Shown here: in pieces, positions 46,194 to 55,130 of the stretch
Layout of the letters: each line of letters begins with the position of its first letter
Position numbering within the stretch: position 1 is the stretch's first letter
DNA from: CAVYXK01 sp963772445
GTDB lineage: Bacteria; Pseudomonadota; Alphaproteobacteria; Acetobacterales; Acetobacteraceae
Length of the DNA: 64,000 nt
Direction of reading: 5' to 3'
Assembly (NCBI GenBank): GCA_963772445.1
Contig: CAVYXK010000001.1
Span: forward strand, 62,001-126,000
The notes under the pieces: model-generated
The model's input: only the letters and a program-made list of their open reading frames with translations
Databases searched by the model: none
What the model was told of the DNA's origin: nothing
Translations under genes and position numbers: made by a program

Positions 46194-46439
46194 ATGAGCA
46201 AGAAGAAGGATCGGGCCTGGTTCGTTTGTCCGGAGTGGGCCGCGCTAGTTTCCGCCCATTACGCGAGCGATGTCGAGGCAGGCCGGGCGCTGAAGACGGA
46301 CCCGAAGGTACTGGCGAGACTGCGATCGCGCGCGCCCGTCGCGCGATCGACATTGCTCCGGGCTCTGCGAGCCTTGGCCAGGCGGCACGATGTCGGCTCA
46401 CCGGTCGCCGACCTTGTGATTGATACGAGGTCACGCTGA
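46194..46439 (+). CDS. Small protein of unknown function (81 aa)
   Basis: MSKKKDRAWFVCPEWAALVS, then ARLRSRAPVARSTLLRALRA. It follows the previous small gene by 24 bp with only a distant AGG. It might be DNA-binding because of the basic helix. No family recognised. Confidence 0.4.
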   Translation: MSKKKDRAWFVCPEWAALVSAHYASDVEAGRALKTDPKVLARLRSRAPVARSTLLRALRALARRHDVGSPVADLVIDTRSR

Positions 46440-46764
46440 CGGCCGACCTCGGTCTCGCCGTAATCTGCCTGCGTGGGGCGGAGTTACGGCGTTCTGACCC
46501 GCTTTAAGGGGAACGGCCGAAAGGGGCGCCTCGGAAACGCTCGGGGCGCCCTGTCTCGTATCCCCGGCGAAACACAAGGACCCGGTCAGATCCGCAGCGC
46601 GCCACCGGTAGCAAAAAGAACGACGCCAACGCTTCCCTCGGCGGTGGCCAGCGAGCCGACCCTCTGCCTCGACTTGCATGCTATCCTGCAATGGCGGCGG
46701 CTACCTGAGACGACAACCGGCACCGGCAGAGCCGTATCGACTGATCCGAGGGAAATTCTCGACG
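46440..46764. other. Intergenic stretch with a GC-rich hairpin
   Basis: About 325 bases. GGGGCGCC...GGGGCGCC (about 46524-46552) can form a hairpin. Read on the minus strand it is followed by TTTC, so it could be a weak terminator for that direction, but no minus-strand gene is adjacent. Nothing else seen. Confidence 0.35.
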
Positions 46765-48096
46765 ATGGCTCGAAAGCTGCCTCTGCTGCCTGCTGGGGCA
46801 TTATATGCCCTCAGGGGCGGGTTTCTTCTCAGACCCTTGCTCATTGCGCTCACGCTCGGTGCCGCCGGCGCGGGTCTCTCGGCATTGGAAGAGCAGTTTC
46901 CTGCGATCCGCTCCGTCGTTCCGGAGGTGCTGTTTCCATCGCACGCAGATCCCCAGATTGCCCAGGCCGTCCTCACCAGCATTGCCACATCGGTCATGAC
47001 GGTCGTGTCGATCGTCTTCGCGATCCTGTTGATGACCCTGACCCTGGCATCGACGCAGTTTTCCTCCCAAATCCTGGTCAGCTTCGTCAGGGACCGGGTG
47101 ACACAATGGACGCTCGGCGTATTCCTCGGCACGTTTTCTTATTGCATAGCAGCCCTACCCGCCACCCGGTCGCTGCCCCAACCGTTCGTTCCGGTTGCGA
47201 CCGTGACGGGAGCGATGCTGCTCGCACCGGTCTCCGTCGGGTGGCTGATCTATTTCATCCACCACATTTCGAACGCCATCAGCGTCAACCACATCGTTGA
47301 TCGCGTCAGGCGAGAGACGGAGTTGGTGATCGACGAGCTGATGCCTGATCGACGCCGTCCGTTGCAGCCCGACGCGGCAGAAGTAGCGTTTCCCGAGAGG
47401 GTGGAGGTCCTGATCAGGAGCCGCCAATCCGGCTATATACGCGTCATCCACATCGAGCGCCTTCGGTCGCTTGCCATTGCTTACCGGGTCTGCCTGCGCG
47501 TGGAGCGGCGCGTCGGTCACTTCGTTCCCGAAGGTGTTGCCTTGATGAGGGTCTCACACGGCGAGCAAATCTCCGAGGAGCGCGAGCTTCAGCTGCTCGC
47601 TGCGCTTGAGATCGGCCCTACCCGAACGATGCAGCAGGATGTCGAATTCGGCATTGTCCAGATCGTCGACATCGGGTTGAGAGCGATTTCCCCAGCGGTC
47701 AATGATCCGACCACGGCGATCAGCTGCGTCGATCAGCTCAGTTGCATCCTGATCCGATGGGTCAGCCGCGTGCCGCCGTCCAGCCGTTACTATCATCCGC
47801 CTCATACGCTGCGCGTGGTCATCCCCTGGGTCGATTTCAACGGCTTGCTTGACCTGGCGTTCGAGCAGATCCGTCATTACTCGGTCGCCGATGCCGCGGT
47901 GAGTCTCCGTCTGATGCGGGCCCTCGGCGATATCGCGAGCACTGTTGACGAGCCCGCTATCCGGGGCGCGTTGCTCGACCGCGGCAACCTATTGATGGCC
48001 GGCTGTGCTGAACGCCTTCAAGTAGCCGATCTTGAAAGGCTCCGGCAGCGCTTGTCGCGGCTTGAGTCCGGTCTGGCCGTGGCGGACCCAGCCTGA
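46765..48096 (+). CDS. DUF2254 integral membrane protein
   Basis: 443 residues from MARKLPLLPAGALYALRGGF. Four N-terminal membrane helices (around VMTVVSIVFAILLMTLTLAS and TGAMLLAPVSVGWLIYFIHH) are followed by a soluble C-terminal region with QDVEFGIVQIVDIGLRAISP and NDPTTAISCVDQL, the hallmark of DUF2254. The role is unknown. Weak ribosome site (GAGGG 13 bases upstream). Confidence 0.82.
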   Translation: MARKLPLLPAGALYALRGGFLLRPLLIALTLGAAGAGLSALEEQFPAIRSVVPEVLFPSHADPQIAQAVLTSIATSVMTVVSIVFAILLMTLTLASTQFSSQILVSFVRDRVTQWTLGVFLGTFSYCIAALPATRSLPQPFVPVATVTGAMLLAPVSVGWLIYFIHHISNAISVNHIVDRVRRETELVIDELMPDRRRPLQPDAAEVAFPERVEVLIRSRQSGYIRVIHIERLRSLAIAYRVCLRVERRVGHFVPEGVALMRVSHGEQISEERELQLLAALEIGPTRTMQQDVEFGIVQIVDIGLRAISPAVNDPTTAISCVDQLSCILIRWVSRVPPSSRYYHPPHTLRVVIPWVDFNGLLDLAFEQIRHYSVADAAVSLRLMRALGDIASTVDEPAIRGALLDRGNLLMAGCAERLQVADLERLRQRLSRLESGLAVADPA

Positions 48097-48261
48097 GAAC
48101 GACAGGAATTCAGGGGGCGCTCTGTCGATGATTGGGAGGCTCAGGCCGCATGCGCTCCAGGCCGCGACCCGGCCTGGCCTGCCCAGCCATGCCAGCCGCC
48201 CTGTTGTCGCCGGCGCGTCCCGCCCGATATCGTTCGCCAAGCGCATCCCGGACTCATTCCC

Positions 48262-49230
48262 ATGCCCGAGACCCACCGCACCCGCGTGCTGATCATCGGC
48301 GCGGGTCCCGCCGGCTACACCGCGGCGATCTACGCCGCACGCGCCAGCTTGGCGCCAACCCTGGTCGCCGGCCTGCAGCCCGGCGGTCAGCTCATGATTA
48401 CCACCGATGTGGAGAACTACCCCGGCTTCGCCGACGTGATCCAAGGTCCGTGGCTGATGGAGCAGATGGCCGCACAGGCCGAACATGTCGGCACACGCAT
48501 CGTGCAGGACCTGATCGTCGAGGCCGACTTCTCCACCCGCCCCTTCCGCTGCCGCAGCAACTCCGGCGATCTCTTCCTTGCCGATTCGGTCATCATCGCC
48601 ACCGGGGCCCAGGCGCGCTGGCTCGGCCTTCCGTCAGAGCAGCGGTTGCAGGGCCGCGGCGTGTCCGCCTGCGCCACCTGTGACGGGTTCTTCTTCCGCG
48701 GCAAGTCCGTCGTCGTGGTGGGCGGCGGCAACACCGCGGTGGAAGAGGCGCTGTTTCTCACCCACTTCGCCGAGCGGGTCACGCTGATCCACCGCCGCGA
48801 CGCTCTGCGGGCGGAAAAAATCCTGCAGGCGCGGCTGTTCGCCCATCCAAAGGTCAGCGTCGTGTGGGACAGCATCGTCGAGGAGATTCTCGGTTCCGGC
48901 CAGCCGGAAAGTGTGACCGGCGTGCGGCTGAAGAACGTGCGGACCGGTGTCGTGTCTGAGCTGGCCACCGACGGCGTGTTCATCGCCATCGGCCACGTGC
49001 CGAACACCGCGATCTTTGCCGGCCAGGTGGCGATGGACGCGGAGGGGTACATCCGGACGGAGTCGGGCCGCACCCGAACGTCGGTACCCGGCGTCTTCGC
49101 CGCCGGCGACGTGCAGGACAAGGTCTTCCGCCAGGCCGTCACCGCCGCCGGAACCGGCTGCATGGCGGCGCTGGAGGCCGAGAAATTCCTCACCGGCGTG
49201 GCGGAAACGCCTGCCCTTGCGGCCGATTGA
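48262..49230 (+). CDS. trxB: Thioredoxin reductase
   Basis: 322 residues. FAD motif LIIGAGPAGYTAAIYAARAS, redox-active ACATCDGFFF and NADPH motif VVVVGGGNTAVEEALFL, ending with GVFAAGDVQDKVFRQAVTAA. It reduces thioredoxin with NADPH in the cytosol. A LysR regulator follows 137 bp downstream, as in many Alphaproteobacteria. Confidence 0.95.
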   Translation: MPETHRTRVLIIGAGPAGYTAAIYAARASLAPTLVAGLQPGGQLMITTDVENYPGFADVIQGPWLMEQMAAQAEHVGTRIVQDLIVEADFSTRPFRCRSNSGDLFLADSVIIATGAQARWLGLPSEQRLQGRGVSACATCDGFFFRGKSVVVVGGGNTAVEEALFLTHFAERVTLIHRRDALRAEKILQARLFAHPKVSVVWDSIVEEILGSGQPESVTGVRLKNVRTGVVSELATDGVFIAIGHVPNTAIFAGQVAMDAEGYIRTESGRTRTSVPGVFAAGDVQDKVFRQAVTAAGTGCMAALEAEKFLTGVAETPALAAD

Positions 49231-49367
49231 ACAACCCATTCGCGCAACTCGGCAGGTTAGGGGTTACATCTGAGCCGTATGCGCGCTACGCATAGGTAGG
49301 TTGTTCGGCAAAGCAGGCTGAGGGCGTCACCGGGAACCCGGGGGCGACGGCCGGGGGGTGCTGTGTG

Positions 49368-50252
49368 ATGGACTGGGACAAGCTGCGCGTCTTCCACGCC
49401 GTAGCGGAGGCCGGCAGCTTCACGCATGCGGGGGACACGCTGAACCTCAGCCAGTCCGCGGTCTCCCGCCAGATTTCGGCGCTCGAGGAAGCGCTCCAAG
49501 TGCCGCTGTTCCATCGGCACGCGCGGGGCCTGATCCTGACCGAGCAGGGCGAAGCACTGAACCGCACCGTCCGCGAAGTCTTCGCCAAGTTGGCGATGAC
49601 TGAGGCGTTGCTGACCGAAAGCAAGGAGAAGCCGGCGGGCCGGCTGAAGGTGACCACGACCGTCGGCTTCGGCGCGACTTGGCTGGCGCCGCGGCTCGCC
49701 CAGTTCTTCGAGACCTATCCGGACGTCTCGATCTCCTTGCTGCTCGACGATCTGGAGCTCGACCTGGCGATGCGCGAAGCGGATGTGGCGATCCGTATGC
49801 ATGCACCAAAGCAGCCCGATCTGGTGCAGCGGCACCTGATGTCGATGCACTGGGCGGTCTGCGCCTCGCCCGATTACTTGAAGCGCTACGGCGTGCCGCA
49901 GCGCGCCGAGGACCTGGACGCGCACAAGCTGCTCCTGTTCGGCGAGTACCATCTGCCGGTTCCCGACATCAACTGGCTGGCCGAAGCCGGGCGGCGCGAC
50001 GGCAATCCCCGGCGCGCATTGCTGGAGGTCAACAGCACGCAGGCGATGTTGCTGGCGATCCGCTCGGGGATCGGGATCGGCGCGCTGCCGGATTTCATGG
50101 TCGGCGAGAATCCCGACCTTGTCCGGGTGCTGGAGGACCTCAAGGCACCGGTTGTGGATGTGTATTTCGTGTATCCGGAGGAGCTGCGCAATTCCAAGCG
50201 CGTGGCGGTGTTTCGCGACTTTTTGCTGGCCCGGCTGGCGGAAATCCACTGA
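49368..50252 (+). CDS. LysR-family regulator, LsrB/VtlR-like
   Basis: 294 residues. The DNA-binding start MDWDKLRVFHAVAEAGSFTH and LNLSQSAVSRQISALEEALQ, then FHRHARGLILTEQGEAL, is nearly the signature of the LsrB/VtlR group found next to trxB in Rhizobiales, which responds to redox signals and activates small RNAs or thiol genes. ATG 49368 is chosen; GTG 49365 is the alternative. GGGGGG lies upstream. Confidence 0.88.
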   Translation: MDWDKLRVFHAVAEAGSFTHAGDTLNLSQSAVSRQISALEEALQVPLFHRHARGLILTEQGEALNRTVREVFAKLAMTEALLTESKEKPAGRLKVTTTVGFGATWLAPRLAQFFETYPDVSISLLLDDLELDLAMREADVAIRMHAPKQPDLVQRHLMSMHWAVCASPDYLKRYGVPQRAEDLDAHKLLLFGEYHLPVPDINWLAEAGRRDGNPRRALLEVNSTQAMLLAIRSGIGIGALPDFMVGENPDLVRVLEDLKAPVVDVYFVYPEELRNSKRVAVFRDFLLARLAEIH

Positions 50253-50376
50253 GTTTTGCCAGGTCTGCTCGTTCGATATCGAATGGATTGCGGCATGCGC
50301 GAAGAGCATGGCCGCGTCCGGGTTTTTGGCGGTGGAAATGGCGTGGCGAGGCAGTTAATGTATTGCCATCAGTTAC

Positions 50377-50501
50377 GGCGGCCCTGCCGCCAGTCTTCCG
50401 GCCCATGGTGGTCGGAAAGGGGTCTTTGACCCCTGCGTCTCCCAGACGTGAAGCCTCCCTGTTTACTTGCCCCCGGTCTTGTGCCGGGGGCATTTTCTTT
50501 T
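50377..50501 (+). ncRNA. Candidate structured small RNA downstream of the LysR gene
   Basis: Three perfect hairpins with three-base loops stand in a row: GGCGGC-CCT-GCCGCC (50377-50391), GGGGTC-TTT-GACCCC (50419-50433) and CGTCT-CCC-AGACG (50436-50448). An unpaired stretch GAAGCCTCCCTG follows, then a strong terminator. The terminator is 217 bp after the LysR stop, too far to be its simple end, and there is no open frame. CCUCCC could pair with ribosome-binding sites of target mRNAs. VtlR in Brucella controls small RNAs encoded nearby, so a regulator-sRNA pair is possible. The 5' end is not defined. Confidence 0.55.
50469..50501 (+). terminator. Rho-independent terminator of the small RNA candidate
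   Basis: Stem GCCCCCGG / CCGGGGGC with loop TCTTGTG, then A and TTTTCTTTT. A strong intrinsic terminator on the plus strand. Confidence 0.88.
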
Positions 50502-50553
50502 GTCACGCCATATTAACGTACTGATAACGACGTCTTTTATCTACAAACCCGGC

Positions 50554-51672
50554 TCAAAACCGGGATTGCGATTTGCCAAGCCCTAGGGTGTCGAGCACGC
50601 CAGGGTCCAGGACGGGCAGCGGGGGAGGCGGGCGCGTGACACCGAACCCCATCGTGTCGTCATAGCCCCACAGGGCCCAACCTATTCCGCGCCTTTCGCA
50701 TGCGCTGCGGACCGCCTGGAGCCAGGCGAGCCGTGACGGCCGAATCAGCCGCGCCGTGGCGCCGAATTCGCCGGCCAGCAGTGCCGCATGCGCGCGGTCT
50801 GCCCAGGCGGCAGCCTCGCCGATCCGTTTGTCTATGGAGGTGACGCTCCACTGCAGGCTGCAGTAGAACCGAGCCACATCGCGGGTTGCCGGGTCGGTTC
50901 GACCAACCGCTGTTTCGCAATCCGACGGGTCGGTTACGGGAAACGGCAACCGCGCCAGCGCCGCGGTGCCGAGACCGGGGCGCCATGCGGCGAGCGATGT
51001 CAACTCGGTGGGGTCGTAGAAGTGAAAGCTGTAGATCACGTTCGAGTCCGCTGACGGGTGCAGGGTCAGCAGCCCGGCAATGCTGCCCCAGTCGTTGCCT
51101 GTCAGGACGACCGTGTTTGCCGGCAGGGCCGCCCGAATTGCGGCCAGCACGCTTGCCTGGAGTTGCTCCCAACTGCCGGGATCGCCGGCAAACACCGGCT
51201 CGTTCAGCGGTTCGGGGAAGGTGAGGCGGGGATCGAGAGTACGCAGTGCCGGTGCAAGCGCATGCCAAAAAGTGAGCAACGCGGCGCGGTCCGCCTCGCT
51301 GGTTTCGAGATGCCAGGTGGTTGGGTGCAACGCGATCACCACGCCGAGTCCGTGCCGTTCAAGTCGCGCAACCTGTGCGATGAGCAGGGCGCGACGATTC
51401 GGATCGGCTTGGAGATACTCCGGCTGCACCGCGAGCCGGACAAACGTGAAGCCGGCTTGGCGGAGTTCGTCGATCGCCGCGTCACTGAGATAGGCACGCA
51501 TCGAGGCGGGATCGGCGCGGGCCGGGAAGCGGAACCAGTTCGTCAGGTTGACGCCACGGGCCAGCACCGCGAGGCGGTCTGCTGGCGGCATAGCTGATGC
51601 TGTTTTGACGGGGGCAATCAGCAGACTGGCGGCGAGAATTGCCGTCGCGGCCCGGGTGAAGCGGAATTTCAA
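50554..51672 (-). CDS. Secreted glycoside hydrolase family 5 (cellulase-like)
   Basis: 372 residues. The signal peptide is AATAILAASLLIAPVKTASA. The GH5 barrel includes RGVNLTNWFRFPARAD at the start, the acid/base Glu in FPEPLNEPVF (residue 158) and the nucleophile Glu in LLAGEFGATAR. It probably cleaves a beta-glucan or related exopolysaccharide in the periplasm or outside. It stands near a GT39-like membrane protein and an IS copy. Confidence 0.87.
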   Translation of the reverse strand: MKFRFTRAATAILAASLLIAPVKTASAMPPADRLAVLARGVNLTNWFRFPARADPASMRAYLSDAAIDELRQAGFTFVRLAVQPEYLQADPNRRALLIAQVARLERHGLGVVIALHPTTWHLETSEADRAALLTFWHALAPALRTLDPRLTFPEPLNEPVFAGDPGSWEQLQASVLAAIRAALPANTVVLTGNDWGSIAGLLTLHPSADSNVIYSFHFYDPTELTSLAAWRPGLGTAALARLPFPVTDPSDCETAVGRTDPATRDVARFYCSLQWSVTSIDKRIGEAAAWADRAHAALLAGEFGATARLIRPSRLAWLQAVRSACERRGIGWALWGYDDTMGFGVTRPPPPLPVLDPGVLDTLGLGKSQSRF

Positions 51673-51794
51673 TCTTCGACTCGCATGCTGGCCTGCATGC
51701 GATCTGAGGCAGCACTCGGTTGACGGCGGGTAAATCAGGTGCCGAGCTCGTTGGAGCCGGCGTTTGGCGGCGGCCGGTTTCGTTGACCTTGCCC

Positions 51795-51827
51795 GGCCCC
51801 CTCCCCCCGACCCCCTCCCGCAAGGGG
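51795..51827. repeat. GC-rich palindromic repeat, left copy (split by IS copy 2)
   Basis: GGCCCCCTCCCCCCGACC then CCCTCCCGCAAGGGG. Its continuation, AGGGGGAG, lies after the IS at 53429-53436. The inner part CCCCTCCCGCAAGGGG is palindromic. An inverted copy is at 54950-54999. Confidence 0.75.
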
Positions 51828-53213
51828 CTACCGGAGTCCCACAAGTGCGGAACGATTAGCCAGCATCCAGCCCTGCACCATGGCATCGAGGCGCTTGAGA
51901 CCGCGGGCCATGGTCTTGGGACCGGGCGGCCGATATCCCTTGGAGGTGTAGCCGGACCAGCCTCCGAGGCGTGCGGCGATCCAGGCGTAATAAGCCAGCA
52001 AGGCAGGATCGAACGGGTTCTTCAACTTGTCGGTCGGCCCTTCGAGGGAGGCGCTGATCGCCCGTAGCGCCGGCAGTTCGGCGGGGTCGGCAACGTCCTC
52101 TATGGACTGCCCCGTACTGCCGTCGCGACCGATCACCAGTTGCATGACCCGCACGGCGGCAATCAGCGCCACCGTCACCAGCTTCGCCAGGCTGAGCGGC
52201 GTCGTGATCTGCGAGGTCTCCACATCGACACCGTCCGTCTTCATCGTACGGAACAGCTGTTCGATGATCCAACGCAGCCGGTACCAGGCGACAATCTGCA
52301 GCGCCTCCGCCGCACCGCCCACCGCATGCGTGGTCAGCAGACACCAGTGTAAGGGTTGCTGCGCCGACGGTGGGGCGATCTCGCGCACATCCACCACCCG
52401 CAGGGTCAAGGTCGGCGCCAGGCCTGGCTCGGCGCGCAGTGGCCGCTCGATCGTGACCTCGCCGGAGCGCACCGCCACGACGGCGGTCCGCTCGGCCCGC
52501 GCCGGCTTGCCATGCCGGGCCGGCACCTGGATGGTGTGCTGTGTTACTGCTGACCAGGCGGCGCATCGCGCGAACAGTTTCTCATCGCCCTCGAGCGAGC
52601 GGTTCTGCGCGGCCCGCACCAACAGATGCACGTTGTCCGGCCGACGCGCGAACTGGTCATAGATGTCGCCCTCGCGGTCCTCGACCACAGTGATCATCGC
52701 CGCCTCCGCCAGCACCTCGCCGGCGGTCTCGGCGGCCGCCAGCCAGCGGCGAGACTCCTTCTCGTCGGCCGGGCGTGTCTTATGGTCCGTCACCGGGCCG
52801 TCGGTGCGGTTGATCACCGCGGCACCGACCAGCCCGATCAGCCCGCCCTGCTCGGCATCCACCGCAATCACCGGGTGCAGCAGCACGCCGATGTCGGTCC
52901 CGTTGCCGACCGTGCCAAAGCCGCGCTTGGCGCCGCTGTGGGGAGCGTAATTCAGCTCCGTGGTATCGGTGATCGCCAGGACGTGCCGCCCGACGGCGCG
53001 CCGGGCGGTCTGCCGGGCGGCATGCACCAGCATCTCGTGCATGCTGACCGCCTCGTTGTCGAGGAAACGCTGAAACTGGCGGGCTTGGCCGCGGCTGTCG
53101 GCCAATGCCGAGAGGCACATGGTGCGCTGCTTCTGCATCGCCCCCAGCAGGCTGTCGCCGACCGCGGCCAGGCGGCGATTGCCAAAGTGACCAAGCTGCG
53201 GCTGGTCGTTCAT
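51828..53213 (-). CDS. IS4-family transposase (copy 2)
   Basis: 461 residues, identical to copy 1 except VGAAVINRTD for VGATVINRTD and TIERPLRAEP for TIKRPLRAEP. All DDE and YREK-type residues are kept. The frame is intact. Confidence 0.93.
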   Translation of the reverse strand: MNDQPQLGHFGNRRLAAVGDSLLGAMQKQRTMCLSALADSRGQARQFQRFLDNEAVSMHEMLVHAARQTARRAVGRHVLAITDTTELNYAPHSGAKRGFGTVGNGTDIGVLLHPVIAVDAEQGGLIGLVGAAVINRTDGPVTDHKTRPADEKESRRWLAAAETAGEVLAEAAMITVVEDREGDIYDQFARRPDNVHLLVRAAQNRSLEGDEKLFARCAAWSAVTQHTIQVPARHGKPARAERTAVVAVRSGEVTIERPLRAEPGLAPTLTLRVVDVREIAPPSAQQPLHWCLLTTHAVGGAAEALQIVAWYRLRWIIEQLFRTMKTDGVDVETSQITTPLSLAKLVTVALIAAVRVMQLVIGRDGSTGQSIEDVADPAELPALRAISASLEGPTDKLKNPFDPALLAYYAWIAARLGGWSGYTSKGYRPPGPKTMARGLKRLDAMVQGWMLANRSALVGLR

Positions 53214-53418
53214 GCGAATCGGCTCCGGTGGGTTGTTGGTCGGGAGCGAATTTGATTCGCAGGGGGCTGCAAAGGGGCCTGCCGGAGGGGCGGCGCCAGC
53301 CGGCTGCCGCCGCCCGTTCGGCGGGAGCCTCGAAAGATCGCTGATGCAGACTCGACCCGCCTCAAATCCGCTGCTCAGCACTCAGGAAAGTCGATTCGGG
53401 GTTGTGGGACAACGGTAG
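51828..53418 (-). mobile_element. IS4-family insertion sequence, copy 2 (1591 bp)
   Basis: Same termini as copy 1. It is flanked by a 10-bp duplication CCGCAAGGGG (51818-51827 and 53419-53428). It differs from copy 1 by one missing T near 53256 and two substitutions that change Thr to Ala and Lys to Glu in the transposase. It lies within a palindromic extragenic repeat, just upstream of the GT39-like gene. Confidence 0.95.
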
Positions 53419-53470
53419 CCGCAAGGGGAGGGGGAGTGTTGCTCGGCGCACCGTCGCTCTTACGGGCTTG

Positions 53471-54949
53471 ATGCTTGCGGTTGCCGTCCTCGTGCTGAGC
53501 GCTGCAGCGGTGCTGCGCAGCTTCGAGTACGACGAGGGCTACAGCATCTTCGTCACGTCCGGCGTACCACGGCCGGCTTGGCCGACGACGCCGTTCAGCG
53601 CGGGCTCGGTGCGTGGCGCATATGTCGGGCAGGCGTCGCTGCGCCAGGTGGCGCGGGAGTTGCGACAGACGGACGTGCATCCGCCGCTTTATTTCTGGAT
53701 GTTGACGCTCTGGCAGTCGATTGCCGGCAACAGCTTGTTCGCGGCACGGATGCTCTCTGTGCTGTTCGCCGTCGGTGCGCTGGCTGCGGTGGCGGGTATC
53801 GCTGTACTCGCCGGCGTTCCGGCTCCGACCGCGATGCTGTTTACGCTCGGTTGCTACGGTTTTGCGTACACCGGTGCGATCGCTCGCGGTTTTGCACTGG
53901 CGCAGATGCTGACGCTCTGCGGCGTGCTGCTGGCGCTTGCCGCCGCGCGGGGAGGCCGGTTGCGGACTGCTTTTGCGGGCGGACTGGCGCTTGGGGCAGC
54001 CAGTTTTGCGAATTATCTCGCGGTCTTCGTCGGCGCCGCCACGCTGCTGGGGCTGACCGTCGTCAGGCTGCGTACGCCGCGTCTGTGGCTGGCGGCAGCG
54101 GCTGCCTTCGTCCTTTTTCTGCTGGCCGATTGCTGGTTCTTCGTCGCGCAACGCGACAGCCGCTCGGGACAGTTTCCGCCTTTCGAGTGGCTACCGGGGC
54201 TGATGCGGCTGGCACGTTACGCAGCTGGGGCGGTGTTTGGCGGGCTGCCCCTATACGTGGCTGACGGAGTGCCTCGGATGGCGGTTGGCGGCCTGCTCGG
54301 CGTAGGCTTGGCGGCGCTGGTCGGGCTGGTGGCATGGCGCTGGCGGGCGATCGGCAGGCCGGAGGCACGCCTGCTCCTGGCATTCGCGGCAGCCGCACCC
54401 GCGCTCGGGTTGATCCTCCTTGGCCTCGCCTTCAACACCACCCCGATCGAGCTCCGCTATCTCGCCTTCTCCACGCCCTTCATCGGCTTGCTGGTAGCCG
54501 GCGCAGTGGCGAGCCTGTCAGGTCGTGCTGGACTGCCGCTCGGCGCGGCGCTGGCTTTCACGCAGGCGCTCGCTCTGGTTGGGCTGCTGACCCGCCCGGA
54601 GACGATGCAGCCAGCCCGTGCCACCGCCTCAACCGCCGCGGCACTGGCCGGGCGGCATGGCCTCGTGCTGCTGCCTCGCGGCAATGACGGGGTCGGCGTG
54701 GTAGGGCCGTTCCTCGCTGAGTCACCGGACTGGCTTCAGGTGCTGGTGGTCGGGCGCGATGCGAGGCCGCGCCAGATCGTCGCGGCGGTGAGTGCGTATC
54801 CGCGGGTCGTGGTGGCGCTGATCGGAGCGGACGACGACAGCCGCGCTGTCCTGCCGGTGATGCGGGCTGCCTTCACCAACCCATGCTGGCGCCCTGCTGG
54901 TGCCGGCTTCAACGTGGTCGCCTTCGACCGGATCTGCACGCCGGACTGA
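53471..54949 (+). CDS. GT39-like multi-helix membrane glycosyltransferase
   Basis: About 492 residues from MLAVAVLVLSAAAVLRSFEY; ten or more helices. The acidic motif FEYDEGYSIF after the first helix and the HPPLYFWMLTLWQSIAGNSL loop are typical of ArnT/Pmt-type (GT39/83) lipid-linked sugar transferases. It would move a sugar from a polyprenyl carrier to a periplasmic acceptor. IS copy 2 ends only 52 bp upstream, so its native promoter or start may have been replaced; TTG 53468 is the alternative start. Confidence 0.75.
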   Translation: MLAVAVLVLSAAAVLRSFEYDEGYSIFVTSGVPRPAWPTTPFSAGSVRGAYVGQASLRQVARELRQTDVHPPLYFWMLTLWQSIAGNSLFAARMLSVLFAVGALAAVAGIAVLAGVPAPTAMLFTLGCYGFAYTGAIARGFALAQMLTLCGVLLALAAARGGRLRTAFAGGLALGAASFANYLAVFVGAATLLGLTVVRLRTPRLWLAAAAAFVLFLLADCWFFVAQRDSRSGQFPPFEWLPGLMRLARYAAGAVFGGLPLYVADGVPRMAVGGLLGVGLAALVGLVAWRWRAIGRPEARLLLAFAAAAPALGLILLGLAFNTTPIELRYLAFSTPFIGLLVAGAVASLSGRAGLPLGAALAFTQALALVGLLTRPETMQPARATASTAAALAGRHGLVLLPRGNDGVGVVGPFLAESPDWLQVLVVGRDARPRQIVAAVSAYPRVVVALIGADDDSRAVLPVMRAAFTNPCWRPAGAGFNVVAFDRICTPD

Positions 54950-54999
54950 CTCCCCCTCCCCTTGCGGGCCTTGCGGGAGGGGGTCGGAGGGAGGGGGCC
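54950..54999. repeat. GC-rich palindromic repeat, right inverted copy
   Basis: TCCCCCTCCCCTTGCGGG then CCTTGCGGGAGGGGGTCGG, the inverse of the repeat at 51795-51827 with one extra GGCCTTGCG-like unit. It begins at the GT39-like stop codon. Confidence 0.75.
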
Positions 55000-55130
55000 G
55001 TGACGCAGGTCAACTCGTTCGAGTTGCAACCAACAGCACCGCACGCATTGCTGGCGGAAATTCCTCTTGTGGCGACGGCTTGGCACAGTGCAAGCTCCCG
55101 CTTCAACTATAATCAATGGGGAGAGAGCTC

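Noticed and set aside
46524..46552. GC-rich hairpin as a terminator
   Set aside because: It has no T tract on the plus strand and no gene to terminate on the minus strand, so only the hairpin itself can be stated.
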